Source of the DNA: Bin107 sp965221655
Lineage (GTDB): Bacteria; UBA8248
Direction: 5' to 3'
Assembly (NCBI GenBank): GCA_965221655.1
Contig: OZ244906.1
Location: forward strand, 1,798,001 to 1,862,000
Length of the DNA stretch: 64,000 bases
In this document: piece after piece, positions 8,249 through 16,286 of the stretch
Layout: each line of letters starts with the position of its first letter
Position numbering within the stretch: position 1 is the first letter of the stretch
Translations under genes and position numbers: made by a program
Notes under the pieces: model-generated
Seen by the model: only the letters and a program-made list of their open reading frames with translations
Databases searched by the model: none
Told to the model about the DNA's origin: nothing

Positions 8249-9037
8249 CTATCCGCCCGGCAGGTGCGGAATCACCTCGTCCACGCGCTTGACTTCCAAG
8301 TCCGCCTCGACGTCGGGGTCGCCCGCTATCACCCCCCAGCGGTTCACCCAGACGGTGGCCATGCCCACGTTGCGCGCACCCGCGATGTCCGTGCGCAGGT
8401 TGTCCCCCACCATGACGGCATCGCCCGCCTCCACGCCCAGCTCCCTGAGGGCTTCTTCGAACAGGAAGGGAGCGGGCTTGCCGAAGAACACCGGGTCCTT
8501 GCCCGCCGCCGCGCGCACCGACGCCACGATGGCGCCTCCGCCCAGAGAGAACGAGCCGTCCTCGCGCGGCAAGCGCACGTCGGGGTTCATGGCGACGAAG
8601 TGCGCACCCGTGCTCACCGCCCGCGCCGCCGCGCTCAGCGTGGCGTAGGTGAGCCGCTCGTCCAGGCCGATAAGCACGACGTCGGCCTGCGCCGCCTCTC
8701 CGGCCTCCAGTATCTCAAAACCTCCTGACGCGACGGCCTCCTTGAGGGCGTCGGTGCCGAGCACGTATGCGTTGCCTGGGCCGTATTCACGCGCCAGAAA
8801 CGCCCCCACCCCGTCGAGTGCGCCCACGATGCGGTTCTCCCCCGGGTCTACCCCGATGCCCGCCATGTGGGCGCGCACCTCCGCCGCCGTGTTGCGGCTG
8901 ATGTTGGTGATGAAACGGTGGGGGAGGTTGCGCTCCCTGATAGCGCGCATGGTCTCCGGGCCGCCGGGCATCACCTCCTCCCCGGCGAAGAAGACCCCCT
9001 CGAGGTCGAACACGAAGGCCTTTTTGTCGTGGAACAT
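8249..9037 (-). CDS. HAD-IIA family phosphatase (NagD/PGP-like), Asp to Glu in motif I
   Basis: 262-residue HAD-superfamily hydrolase of the NagD/phosphoglycolate phosphatase type. Seen: motif I FDLEGV with nucleophile Asp11, motif II ITN (43-45), motif III Lys187 in FFGKPAP, and motif IV GDNLRTDI (211-218). The general acid/base Asp two residues after the nucleophile is Glu13, an unusual change that could slow or alter hydrolysis. ATG 9037 is preferred over an adjacent GTG at 9040 because of GAGAGGG spacing. It starts 10 nt after the CaiB/BaiF stop and is the last gene of the B12-mutase operon. It may salvage or detoxify a phosphorylated metabolite. Confidence 0.88.
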   Translation of the reverse strand: MFHDKKAFVFDLEGVFFAGEEVMPGGPETMRAIRERNLPHRFITNISRNTAAEVRAHMAGIGVDPGENRIVGALDGVGAFLAREYGPGNAYVLGTDALKEAVASGGFEILEAGEAAQADVVLIGLDERLTYATLSAAARAVSTGAHFVAMNPDVRLPREDGSFSLGGGAIVASVRAAAGKDPVFFGKPAPFLFEEALRELGVEAGDAVMVGDNLRTDIAGARNVGMATVWVNRWGVIAGDPDVEADLEVKRVDEVIPHLPGG

Positions 9038-9046
9038 CACGCCCTC

Positions 9047-10243
9047 TCAAATGGCCTCGCGCGCGCGGAGCCGCGTGATTTCGGCGTCGTCCAGACCGAG
9101 CACTTCCCGGAGCACCTCTTCGGTGTGCTCGCCCATGAGGGGAGGCGGGGCGGGCGCGGCCCCCCAGGTGCCCTCCATCTTGACGGGCGTGTTGAAGGTG
9201 CGCATCGCACCCAGGCGGGGGTGGGACATCTCCACCACCATCTCGCGGGCGCGCGCCTGGGGGTCGTCGAGTGCTTCGTCGATGCTCTGTATCGGTCCGC
9301 AGGGCACGCCGTGCGCCTCGATGCGCTCTATCCAGTGGGCCGCCGTGTTCGTCTCGTAGACCGCCGCGAGCTTCTCGTCCACGTACGCGCGGTTTTCAAG
9401 GCGGGTGGGGCGATCCTTCATTTTGGGGTCTTCCTTCCATTCGGGGTGGCCCAGTGCGTCGCACAGCCCTTCGAAGAAGTGATCCAGTATGGCGTCGAGT
9501 ACAAGCCACTTGCCGTCGCCGCAGCGATACGCCCCGATGGGAACGGCTGAGGCGTGACCCGTGCCCATCGGCTCGGCCACCTCGCCCGCCGTGAGGTAGT
9601 ATTGCGCACGGTAGCTCGCGAGGTAGAGCTGGCAGTCGAGCAGCGAGACGTCCACCTTCTGGCCGACGCCGGTCTTCTCGCGCCGGTAGAGGGCCGCCAG
9701 AATTCCGTGGGCCACGAACAACCCCCCGCCCATGTCGCCCATGGGCACGCCCATGCGCACGGGCGGCCTGCCCGGTTCGCCCGTGAAGCTCATGACGCCG
9801 CCGCGGCCCTGTATGATGAGATCCAGGGCCGGCTTGTCCTTCTCGGGACCGGTGAGGCCGTAGCCGGTGACGGAGGCGCTGATGATGCGGGGGTTCACCC
9901 GCTTGAGCGTCTCGTAGTCCGCTTTCAGGCGTTCCAGCACGCCGGGGCGAAAGTTGTCGTAGACCACGTCGGCGCGCTTGACCAGCTCGCAAAAGACGCG
10001 GTAGCCCTCCTCGTCCTTGATGTTCAGGCAGATGCCGCGCTTGTTTCTGTTGAGCGCGATGAAGTACGCACTCGTCTCCCCCACGTAGTGAGGCGGCATG
10101 GTGCGCACGAGGTCGCCCCGGCCGGGCATCTCTATCTTGATGACGTCAGCGCCCAAGTCCGCCAGCACCATGCTGCCGAACGGACCCGCCAGCAGGGCGG
10201 AAAGATCGAGTATGCGCACTCCCTCGAGCGGCCGGTCCAACAC
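9047..10243 (-). CDS. CaiB/BaiF family CoA-transferase
   Basis: 398-residue class III CoA-transferase, which moves CoA between carboxylic acids through an aspartyl-CoA anhydride. Seen: N-terminal RPLEGVRILDLSALLAGPF, LNRNKRGICLNIK, and the catalytic Asp141 in ALDLIIQGRGG, which matches the family position. The C-terminal end ELLxxxGLDDAEITRLR-type segment is present. The GTG at 10243 follows GAGGGGAGGGG. It lies 28 nt after the cobalamin-binding subunit gene and ahead of the HAD gene, so it probably activates the acid that the mutase rearranges or removes CoA from its product. Confidence 0.9.
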   Translation of the reverse strand: MLDRPLEGVRILDLSALLAGPFGSMVLADLGADVIKIEMPGRGDLVRTMPPHYVGETSAYFIALNRNKRGICLNIKDEEGYRVFCELVKRADVVYDNFRPGVLERLKADYETLKRVNPRIISASVTGYGLTGPEKDKPALDLIIQGRGGVMSFTGEPGRPPVRMGVPMGDMGGGLFVAHGILAALYRREKTGVGQKVDVSLLDCQLYLASYRAQYYLTAGEVAEPMGTGHASAVPIGAYRCGDGKWLVLDAILDHFFEGLCDALGHPEWKEDPKMKDRPTRLENRAYVDEKLAAVYETNTAAHWIERIEAHGVPCGPIQSIDEALDDPQARAREMVVEMSHPRLGAMRTFNTPVKMEGTWGAAPAPPPLMGEHTEEVLREVLGLDDAEITRLRAREAI

Positions 10244-10271
10244 GTCCCCTCCCCTCCTCGCGCGGCCGCTC

Positions 10272-10688
10272 TTAAGCGACGCCGCCGCGCGCGTTCTCGC
10301 GGATGTAGGAGACGATAGCGTCCAGCTCCGCGTGGTGGTTGAACACTTCGGCGATTCCCAAAGCCTTGAGCTGCGCCACGTCGCGAGAGAGGATGTTGCC
10401 CCCCATGATGACGAGGCAGTCCTCGACGTCTTCCTCGCGCATCCGCTCCATGAGCCTGCGCGCAATGCCGGTGTAGGCGCCCGAGAGCACGCTCAGGCCG
10501 ATGACGTCCACGTTCTCCTGGGCGGCGACGGCGACTATCTGCTCCACCGTCTGGCGCAGCCCGGTGTAGATGACCTCCATACCTGCGTCCCGCAAAGCGT
10601 GGATGATCACCTTGACGCCGCGGTCGTGGCCGTCCAGCCCCGGCTTCGCCATCAATACCCGTATACGTCTGTCAGTCCGCACGCTCAC
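10272..10688 (-). CDS. Cobalamin-binding subunit of an acyl-CoA mutase
   Basis: 138-residue stand-alone B12-binding domain as in the small subunit of split methylmalonyl-CoA-type mutases. Seen: the base-off/His-on signature DGHDRG (19-24), GLSVLSG (64-70), and IMGGN (94-98), in the normal order. GTG 10688 overlaps the stop of the large subunit by 4 nt (GTGA), which implies coupled translation and a stable two-subunit enzyme. The domain gives no information on substrate. Confidence 0.93.
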   Translation of the reverse strand: MSVRTDRRIRVLMAKPGLDGHDRGVKVIIHALRDAGMEVIYTGLRQTVEQIVAVAAQENVDVIGLSVLSGAYTGIARRLMERMREEDVEDCLVIMGGNILSRDVAQLKALGIAEVFNHHAELDAIVSYIRENARGGVA

Positions 10689-12334
10689 ACCACCGGGGGC
10701 TCCGCGTAGGAGCCGAACACGCTGCGCATCACCCTGGTCATCTCGCCCACCGTAGCGTGTGCGCGGGCGGCTTCCATCAGGTGTGGCACGAGATTTTCCT
10801 GAGACGCGCACGCCTCATGCAGGCTTTCGAGCCGGGCTTCGGTCTGCGCCGCCTCACGGGCGGCCTTCACCCGCGCGAGTCGCTCTTTTTGTCTGTCGAG
10901 CACCGCATCGTCCACCTCGTAGAGACCCTCGCCCTCCTCCATCCTCTCCGCCTCGTCGGAGGTAAAGCGGTTTACGCCCACCCACACCTGCTCGCCGGAG
11001 GCGATTTTGCGCTGGTGCTCGTAGGCCTGGCGCGCGAGGAGGCGCTGAATCTCCCCGCTCTCGATGAAGGGGACGATGCCGCCGCGCGACTCGTAGTCAT
11101 CCACGATGGCCTGAATCTCCTCTTCCACCTGATCGGTAACCGCCTCCACGGCGAAGCTGCCCGCCAGCGGGTCGACGGTGTCGGCCACCCCGCTCTCATG
11201 CGCAATGACCTGCTGGATGCGCAGCGCGGTGCGGATGGCCTCGTCCGATGGAATCTCGAACGCCTCGTCGTAGCAGGCCATGTTCACCGAGCGCGTGCCG
11301 CCCAATACGGCGGCCAGCGTGAACAGCGTCTGGCGCACGATGTTGTTGAGCGGCTCGCGCGCCGCCATGCGGCTGCCGCAGTTGCCCGTCGAGAACCTCA
11401 GCTGCATGGTGCGGGGATTCTTTGCGCCGTATTTCTCCTTCATCGTGCGCGCCCAGATGCGCCGCGCCGCCCGCAGCTTGCCGATCGACTCGAAGAGGTT
11501 GAATGGCCCCACCCCGCCGCCTACGGAGAGGTGGAACGACATGGTGGGCACGAAGTCGTCCACGTGCAGGCCGCGCGCGGTGAGTTCGCGGACGTAGGCC
11601 AGCGCGTTCAGGATGGGAAAAGCCACGTCCTGGGCCAGGGTCGCACCCGTTTCGGCGATATGGGTGGCGGAGACGCTGATGGCGTTGACGCGCGGGCAGT
11701 GGCGCGCGTTGTACTCGATGACGTCGGCCACCAGGCGCATCGAGGGTCCGGGCGGGAATATCCAGGTGCCGCGGCCGATGTATTCCTTGAGCATGTCGTT
11801 CTGGAAGGTGCCGCGCAGATTCTCGATCGCCACCCCCTGCCGCTCGGCGGCGAGGAGCCAAAACGCCTGCACAATGGCCGCGGTGGAGTTGATGGTGTGC
11901 GAGACGCTCACCCCATCGAGCGGGATGCCCGCGAACACGTCCACCATGTCCTCCACCGTGTCCACGGCGACGCCCAGGCGGCCCACGTCGTCCACGGCGG
12001 CCTCGTCATCGGAGTCGAGCCCCAGCTGGGTGGGCAGGTCGTAGGCCATCGAGAGACCCGTCTGCCCGTTGCGCAGCAGAAAATGAAACCGCGCGTTGGT
12101 ATCCGCCGAGGTCGAAAAGCCCGCGTACTGGCGCATCGTCCACAGCGCGCCGCGGTACATCGTGGGGTAGACGCCCCGCGTGTAGGGGTATTCGCCCGGT
12201 GCGCCGATTTTCTCGCGGTAGGCGGCGTCGGGCGCCTCGGGCGCGTAGGCGACGGGAACGGGCTTGCCCGAGTTATAGACCGCCGGGCGGAGGGGACGCT
12301 CTTTTTTCGCGCCGTTTTGCCGAGCCTTCGCCAT
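10685..12334 (-). CDS. B12-dependent acyl-CoA mutase large subunit (methylmalonyl-CoA mutase family, unknown substrate)
   Basis: 549-residue TIM-barrel subunit of a cobalamin-dependent mutase. Seen: YPYTRGVYPTMYRG (about 49-62), RQYAGFST, Gln178 in TFQNDMLKEY, Arg200 in PSMR, and His225 in ATHIAETG. These are the barrel landmarks of the family. Departures: the Tyr next to that His in methylmalonyl-CoA mutase is Thr224, and the conserved HSQTSG-type block (HTQTAG in isobutyryl-CoA mutases) is FSTGNCGS (314-321). The acyl pocket is therefore unlike either reference class. ATG 12334 gives the first conserved start; earlier codons are unsupported. It is the first gene of a four-gene minus-strand unit. 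Confidence 0.9.
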   Translation of the reverse strand: MAKARQNGAKKERPLRPAVYNSGKPVPVAYAPEAPDAAYREKIGAPGEYPYTRGVYPTMYRGALWTMRQYAGFSTSADTNARFHFLLRNGQTGLSMAYDLPTQLGLDSDDEAAVDDVGRLGVAVDTVEDMVDVFAGIPLDGVSVSHTINSTAAIVQAFWLLAAERQGVAIENLRGTFQNDMLKEYIGRGTWIFPPGPSMRLVADVIEYNARHCPRVNAISVSATHIAETGATLAQDVAFPILNALAYVRELTARGLHVDDFVPTMSFHLSVGGGVGPFNLFESIGKLRAARRIWARTMKEKYGAKNPRTMQLRFSTGNCGSRMAAREPLNNIVRQTLFTLAAVLGGTRSVNMACYDEAFEIPSDEAIRTALRIQQVIAHESGVADTVDPLAGSFAVEAVTDQVEEEIQAIVDDYESRGGIVPFIESGEIQRLLARQAYEHQRKIASGEQVWVGVNRFTSDEAERMEEGEGLYEVDDAVLDRQKERLARVKAAREAAQTEARLESLHEACASQENLVPHLMEAARAHATVGEMTRVMRSVFGSYAEPPVV

Positions 12335-12518
12335 GGTGCACCCTTGCGCGCGCGAACCGAAAACCATTCGCGCGGAGAGTGGAATCTGGGGAAAAAGCAT
12401 TCTTTCACTGCTTATCACACTCTCCCCGAAAGGCCAACGATTACGCGCGGGCGTTGACCCGCGGCGCCCGCGCGGGGAGAATCGGGGACGCATCCACAAC
12501 CCAGGGAGGAGCGAGAGC

Positions 12519-13298
12519 ATGAGCCTGTCATTATTCGATCTGAGCGGAGAGAAAGCGCTCGTAACGGGAGCCGCGCGCGGCATCGGGCGCGCGCTCGCAG
12601 AAGGCTTCGCCGCGGCGGGTGCGGACGTCGCCATCGCGGACATCGACGTGGAGCCCGGCCAGGAGGCCAAGGAAGCCATCGAGCGCATGGGCCGCAAGTG
12701 CGTCCTCATCAGCGCCGACGTAACGGACACCGCCTCCGCCGAGCGCATGGTGGCCGATGCCGCGGACGCTCTGGGCGGCCTCACCATTTTGGTGAACAAC
12801 GCGGGCACGAACATACGCAAGCGGCTCGAGGAGATCAGGGAAGAAGACTGGGATCGCGTGCTGGACTTAAACCTCAAGAGCATCTTCTTCATCACGCGGC
12901 GCGCGGGCGAGGAGATGAAGAAAGCGGGCGGCGGCAAGGTGATCAACATCGCCTCGCTCATGGGGTGGTCGGTGTTCCGAAACCCCCGGCGGCAGACCTA
13001 CGGGCCCTACACGTCGTCGAAAAGCGGCGTCATCGGCCTCACCCGCGTGTTCGCCTCGGAGTGGGCGCGCGAGAACATTCAGGTGAACGCCATCTGCCCC
13101 ACCTTCATCGAAACGCCGCTCACCGCCTCGCTCAAGGACGACGCGCTCATCTACGACGCCATCTGCGCGCGCACGCCCATGGGGCGCTTCGGGCAGATGG
13201 ACGAACTGGTGGGGCCGGCTGTTTTTCTCGCGTCGAAGGCCAGCAGCCTCGTGACGGGCACCTCGCTTCTGGTCGACGGCGGGTGGCATGCCACCTGA
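12519..13298 (+). CDS. SDR family oxidoreductase (gluconate 5-dehydrogenase-like)
   Basis: 259-residue classical SDR. Seen: TGAARGIG (16-23), VNNAGTN (92-98), catalytic Ser146, Tyr164 and Lys168 (YTSSK), PTFIETP, and the C-terminal TGTSLLVDGGW. ATG 12519 follows GGGAGGA. The overall pattern resembles gluconate 5-dehydrogenase and 2-deoxy-gluconate 3-dehydrogenase members, but the substrate is inferred only. Its 3' end overlaps the ATP-grasp gene by 11 nt. It diverges from the mutase operon across a 184-bp gap. Confidence 0.9.
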   Translation: MSLSLFDLSGEKALVTGAARGIGRALAEGFAAAGADVAIADIDVEPGQEAKEAIERMGRKCVLISADVTDTASAERMVADAADALGGLTILVNNAGTNIRKRLEEIREEDWDRVLDLNLKSIFFITRRAGEEMKKAGGGKVINIASLMGWSVFRNPRRQTYGPYTSSKSGVIGLTRVFASEWARENIQVNAICPTFIETPLTASLKDDALIYDAICARTPMGRFGQMDELVGPAVFLASKASSLVTGTSLLVDGGWHAT

Positions 13299-14535
13299 GA
13301 AGCGCGTCCTGCTGCTCCTGACGACGGCCACCTACCGCGCGTCCGCCTACCTGGCGGCGGCGGAAGAGATGGGGCTGCGCCTCACGGTCGGCACCGACAG
13401 GCCCGACCTTCTGGCCGAACTGAACCCGGGCGGCTCCATCACGCTCGACTACCAAAAACCCGAAGAGGGCGCGGCGCGCGTAGCACAATTCGCGCGGGAG
13501 TATCCGCTTGCCGCCATAGCCCCGGTGGACGACGACACCCTCATCCTCGGTGCGATGGCGGCCGAAGCCTTGGGACTGCCCTACCACCCCGTGGAAGCCG
13601 CCCGCGCGACGCGCAGCAAGTACGAACTCAGAAAAACGCTCGCCGAAGAAGGCCTGGCCTCGCCGGGGTTTCGCCTCGTCTCCTCACAGGAGAACCCCGC
13701 GGCCATCGCCCCCGGCGTGCGCTATCCCTGCGTACTCAAGCCCACCTTCATGTCCGCGAGCAGGGGCGTCGTGCGCGCGAACGACGAGGCGGAGTTCGCA
13801 GACGCCTATCGCCGCATCGGCGCGATGCTCGAAGAACCCGACTCCCTCGCCCGCGGCGGGGCCGAGGCGCGGATGATTCTGGTGGAAGACTACCTGGAAG
13901 GCACAGAGGTGGCGGTGGAAGGCCTCGTGGTGCGCGGACAAACGCACGTGCTCGCCGTGTTCGACAAGCCCGACCCGCTCGTGGGACCCTTTTTCGAAGA
14001 AACCATATACGTGACGCCCTCGCGTCTGCCGGAGGAGATTCTTGGGCGCGTACACGAGGAGACCGCACGCGCCGCGCGCGCGATTCGCCTGCGCGAAGGC
14101 CCCCTGCACGCAGAAATCCGAATCGACGCGGCGGGCCGCCCGTGGGTGATCGACGTGGCGAGCCGCTCCATCGGCGGGAAATGCTCGGGTGCGCTCGCCT
14201 TCGGCGAAGGCGCCTCGCTCGAGCGGCTCATACTATCGCAAGCCCTCGGCGTGGCCCCGCCCTCTTTGGAGCGCGAAGCCTGCGCCTCGGGCGTGATGAT
14301 GATTCCCATTCCCGGTGCGGGAATCCTGCGGGGAGTGCGGGGCGTGGAGGATGCCCTCTGCGTGGCCGGCGTGGAATCCGTCGATATATCCATCAACATC
14401 GGGGGGGAGGTGGTGCCGCTGCCCGAAGGGGAGCGCTACCTCGGCTTCATCTTCGCCAGGGGGGAGCGGCCCGAAGAGGTGGAGGCCGCCCTGCGCGCGG
14501 CCCACGCGCGGCTCGCCTTCGATATTGGGGACTGA
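13288..14535 (+). CDS. ATP-grasp ligase, amino-acid/peptide ligase-like
   Basis: 415-residue ATP-grasp protein. Seen: an N-terminal alpha/beta domain, SKYELRKTLAEEGLASPGF, a core YPCVLKPTFMSASRGVV, an ATP-contact EDYLEGTEVAVEG, and the Mg-binding acids with Asn-replacing context in HAEIRIDAAGRPWVIDVASR. The C-terminal small domain resembles that of L-amino-acid ligases. It should form an amide or acyl-phosphate bond at ATP cost. The product is unknown. ATG 13288 lies inside the SDR gene (11-nt overlap), so the two are coupled and probably serve one pathway. Confidence 0.85.
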   Translation: MPPEKRVLLLLTTATYRASAYLAAAEEMGLRLTVGTDRPDLLAELNPGGSITLDYQKPEEGAARVAQFAREYPLAAIAPVDDDTLILGAMAAEALGLPYHPVEAARATRSKYELRKTLAEEGLASPGFRLVSSQENPAAIAPGVRYPCVLKPTFMSASRGVVRANDEAEFADAYRRIGAMLEEPDSLARGGAEARMILVEDYLEGTEVAVEGLVVRGQTHVLAVFDKPDPLVGPFFEETIYVTPSRLPEEILGRVHEETARAARAIRLREGPLHAEIRIDAAGRPWVIDVASRSIGGKCSGALAFGEGASLERLILSQALGVAPPSLEREACASGVMMIPIPGAGILRGVRGVEDALCVAGVESVDISINIGGEVVPLPEGERYLGFIFARGERPEEVEAALRAAHARLAFDIGD

Positions 14536-14543
14536 CGCAAAAC

Positions 14544-14567
14544 GGGGTCGGCCCGAAAGCCGACCCC
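14544..14567. terminator. Bidirectional terminator hairpin between ATP-grasp gene and nfuA
   Basis: Perfect 9-bp stem GGGGTCGGC/GCCGACCCC with loop CCGAAA, placed 8 nt after the ATP-grasp stop and 47 nt from the convergent nfuA stop. No long T-run follows on either strand, so termination may be weak or need Rho. Confidence 0.65.
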
Positions 14568-14614
14568 ATTCGCTTGCGCTACGAATCTCGCCCGGCGTGT
14601 TTCGGTCTCTGGGC

Positions 14615-15163
14615 CTACTTCTTCGTCGGGGCGTAGTAGGGGTTCGTGCCCGCGGCGTGGTCGGTGGTGTCGACGACGCGAATCTCGGGGTCGAGTTGCT
14701 GCAAGCGCGCCTCCACACCCGATTTGAGCGTCACGTCCGCCATGCCGCAGCCCGCGCAGCCCCCGCCCATTTGCACGAAGACGCGCTTCTCCTCCACGTC
14801 CAGCAGGCTGATGAAGCCGCCGTGGGAGGCGACGGCCGGGTTGATCTCCGTGTCGATGATCTCCTGGATCTGCGCGAGGAGAGACGTATCGCCATCGGAC
14901 ATCACGCGCGTCACCTTGAACCCGCTCGTGGGACCCTCGGTTACGAACTCGATTTGGGCGGTCTCCGCCCGTGCGAGATGCTCGGGTGCGGCGAAAACGC
15001 CCAGCAACTCGTTCTCCACGCGGACGTACTGATCGGCGTCTTCGTCCTTCACCAGGTCGAGCTTGTAGCCGCCCTCGAAGCTGATGAGGATGCCGGCGAA
15101 GCCGCCGCCGTTTTGCTCCATGATTTCCTTGACCTTCGCCGCCGCCGCCTCGGTAATCTCCAT
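14615..15163 (-). CDS. nfuA: Fe-S cluster carrier NfuA
   Basis: 182-residue scaffold/carrier for iron-sulfur clusters. Seen: a degenerate A-type domain (residues 1-90) without the usual cysteines, then a NifU-like domain with INPAVASHGGFISLLDV and the cluster-binding Cys136/Cys139 in GGGCAGCGMADVTLK, ending GTNPYY like E. coli NfuA. ATG 15163 (MEITEAAAAK) has GGAG upstream; a longer in-frame start is not conserved. Single gene, convergent with the ATP-grasp gene across a hairpin. Confidence 0.93.
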   Translation of the reverse strand: MEITEAAAAKVKEIMEQNGGGFAGILISFEGGYKLDLVKDEDADQYVRVENELLGVFAAPEHLARAETAQIEFVTEGPTSGFKVTRVMSDGDTSLLAQIQEIIDTEINPAVASHGGFISLLDVEEKRVFVQMGGGCAGCGMADVTLKSGVEARLQQLDPEIRVVDTTDHAAGTNPYYAPTKK

Positions 15164-15284
15164 GACGTCGCTCCACGCTGGTTTGTGAAAACCCTGTTCT
15201 TCCGGCCACGATGATACCACGGCGCGCGCGCAAGAGAAAAGGCCGTAAACGCGCGCACGCGAGGCGCGCCTCCTCAGTGCATTT

Positions 15285-16142
15285 CTAGAGCGGGGTGCGG
15301 GCCTGTAAATCCTCCCCGGTGACGTCGCCCATGTAGACGTAGCCCGTCTCCTCCACGCTCCCGCTTCCGATGTAGATGCCCACCGCCTCGATGGGCTCGG
15401 TGTCGCTCAGGTTGTGGAGCCAGTGTTCCACCCCTTTGGGGATGTAGTGAAAATGTCCGCCGCGCACCTCGACGCGGTCGGCCCCCGCCCCCGCCAGGCC
15501 GTGGCCGCTGATGATGTAGTAGATTTCCTCGCAGTTGTCGTGCCTGTGCTTCTTGTGGACGGCGCCGGGAAAGAAGCGCGCGCGAAACAGCGTCGTCGCA
15601 CTCCCGTTGTGCCTGCCCAGAGGAAGGCGAAAATCGGTGATCGACCACCCCTCGCCCTCGTTCATGTTCTCGGGCGCAACGTCGTCGAGATGCACGAAAA
15701 TGCCCTCGGTGAGTCCCTCTCGGGGCATGGCGAGGTCCGCCTCGCTCACCTCCCCCTCGAACCGATACCCCGTGCCCTCCACACTCGGCGCACCGAGGTA
15801 GAAGCCGACCACCAGGGCTTCTTCGTCTTCGGTCTCGTTGTAGAAGAAATGGGTCGAGCCCTTGGGCATCAGGCGGCAGTGGCCCGCGCGCACCTCCGCG
15901 CGCTCCTCGCCCTGGCCGACCACGCCGTGGCCCTTGAGGTAAACCGCAATCTCCTCGCACTCGGTGTGGAGGTGCTTCGCGTGGGTGGAGCCGGGCCGGA
16001 AGACGGAATGAAAGACCGTCGTCGAGCTTCCGTGCGCCCCGGTGATGGGCAGGCGAAACTCCGAGATCGCCCAGCCTTGCTTTTCTTCCATCTTCTCGGG
16101 GTCTACGTCGTCTACGTGCACCAGGGGATATTGCAGCGCCAT
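15285..16142 (-). CDS. Bicupin protein (both metal sites intact)
   Basis: 285-residue protein made of two similar cupin domains. Seen: domain 1 ligands His57, His59, Glu63 (KHLHTECEE); domain 2 His199, His201, Glu205 (KHRHDNCEE). Each is followed by a GHG turn and a PKG/VEHW-type second motif. No signal peptide. It is paralogous to the next gene upstream, so four cupin units lie in tandem across two genes. Cupins in such catabolic settings are dioxygenases, isomerases or lyases, and none can be chosen here. It lies at the 3' end of the GntR-headed minus-strand cluster. Confidence 0.85.
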   Translation of the reverse strand: MALQYPLVHVDDVDPEKMEEKQGWAISEFRLPITGAHGSSTTVFHSVFRPGSTHAKHLHTECEEIAVYLKGHGVVGQGEERAEVRAGHCRLMPKGSTHFFYNETEDEEALVVGFYLGAPSVEGTGYRFEGEVSEADLAMPREGLTEGIFVHLDDVAPENMNEGEGWSITDFRLPLGRHNGSATTLFRARFFPGAVHKKHRHDNCEEIYYIISGHGLAGAGADRVEVRGGHFHYIPKGVEHWLHNLSDTEPIEAVGIYIGSGSVEETGYVYMGDVTGEDLQARTPL

Positions 16143-16286
16143 GTGGTTTTCCTCATCTCAATAAAGTCGTATCGTTCATGCGTCTCCGGAGGTGCCGTGC
16201 TCTTTGCCGTCCCCAGGCTGCGGCTCCCTTGCCCTTGCCGCGGAGAATCGAGCCGCGCGCGCGAAATTTTCGCCGCGGGGTCGTGC

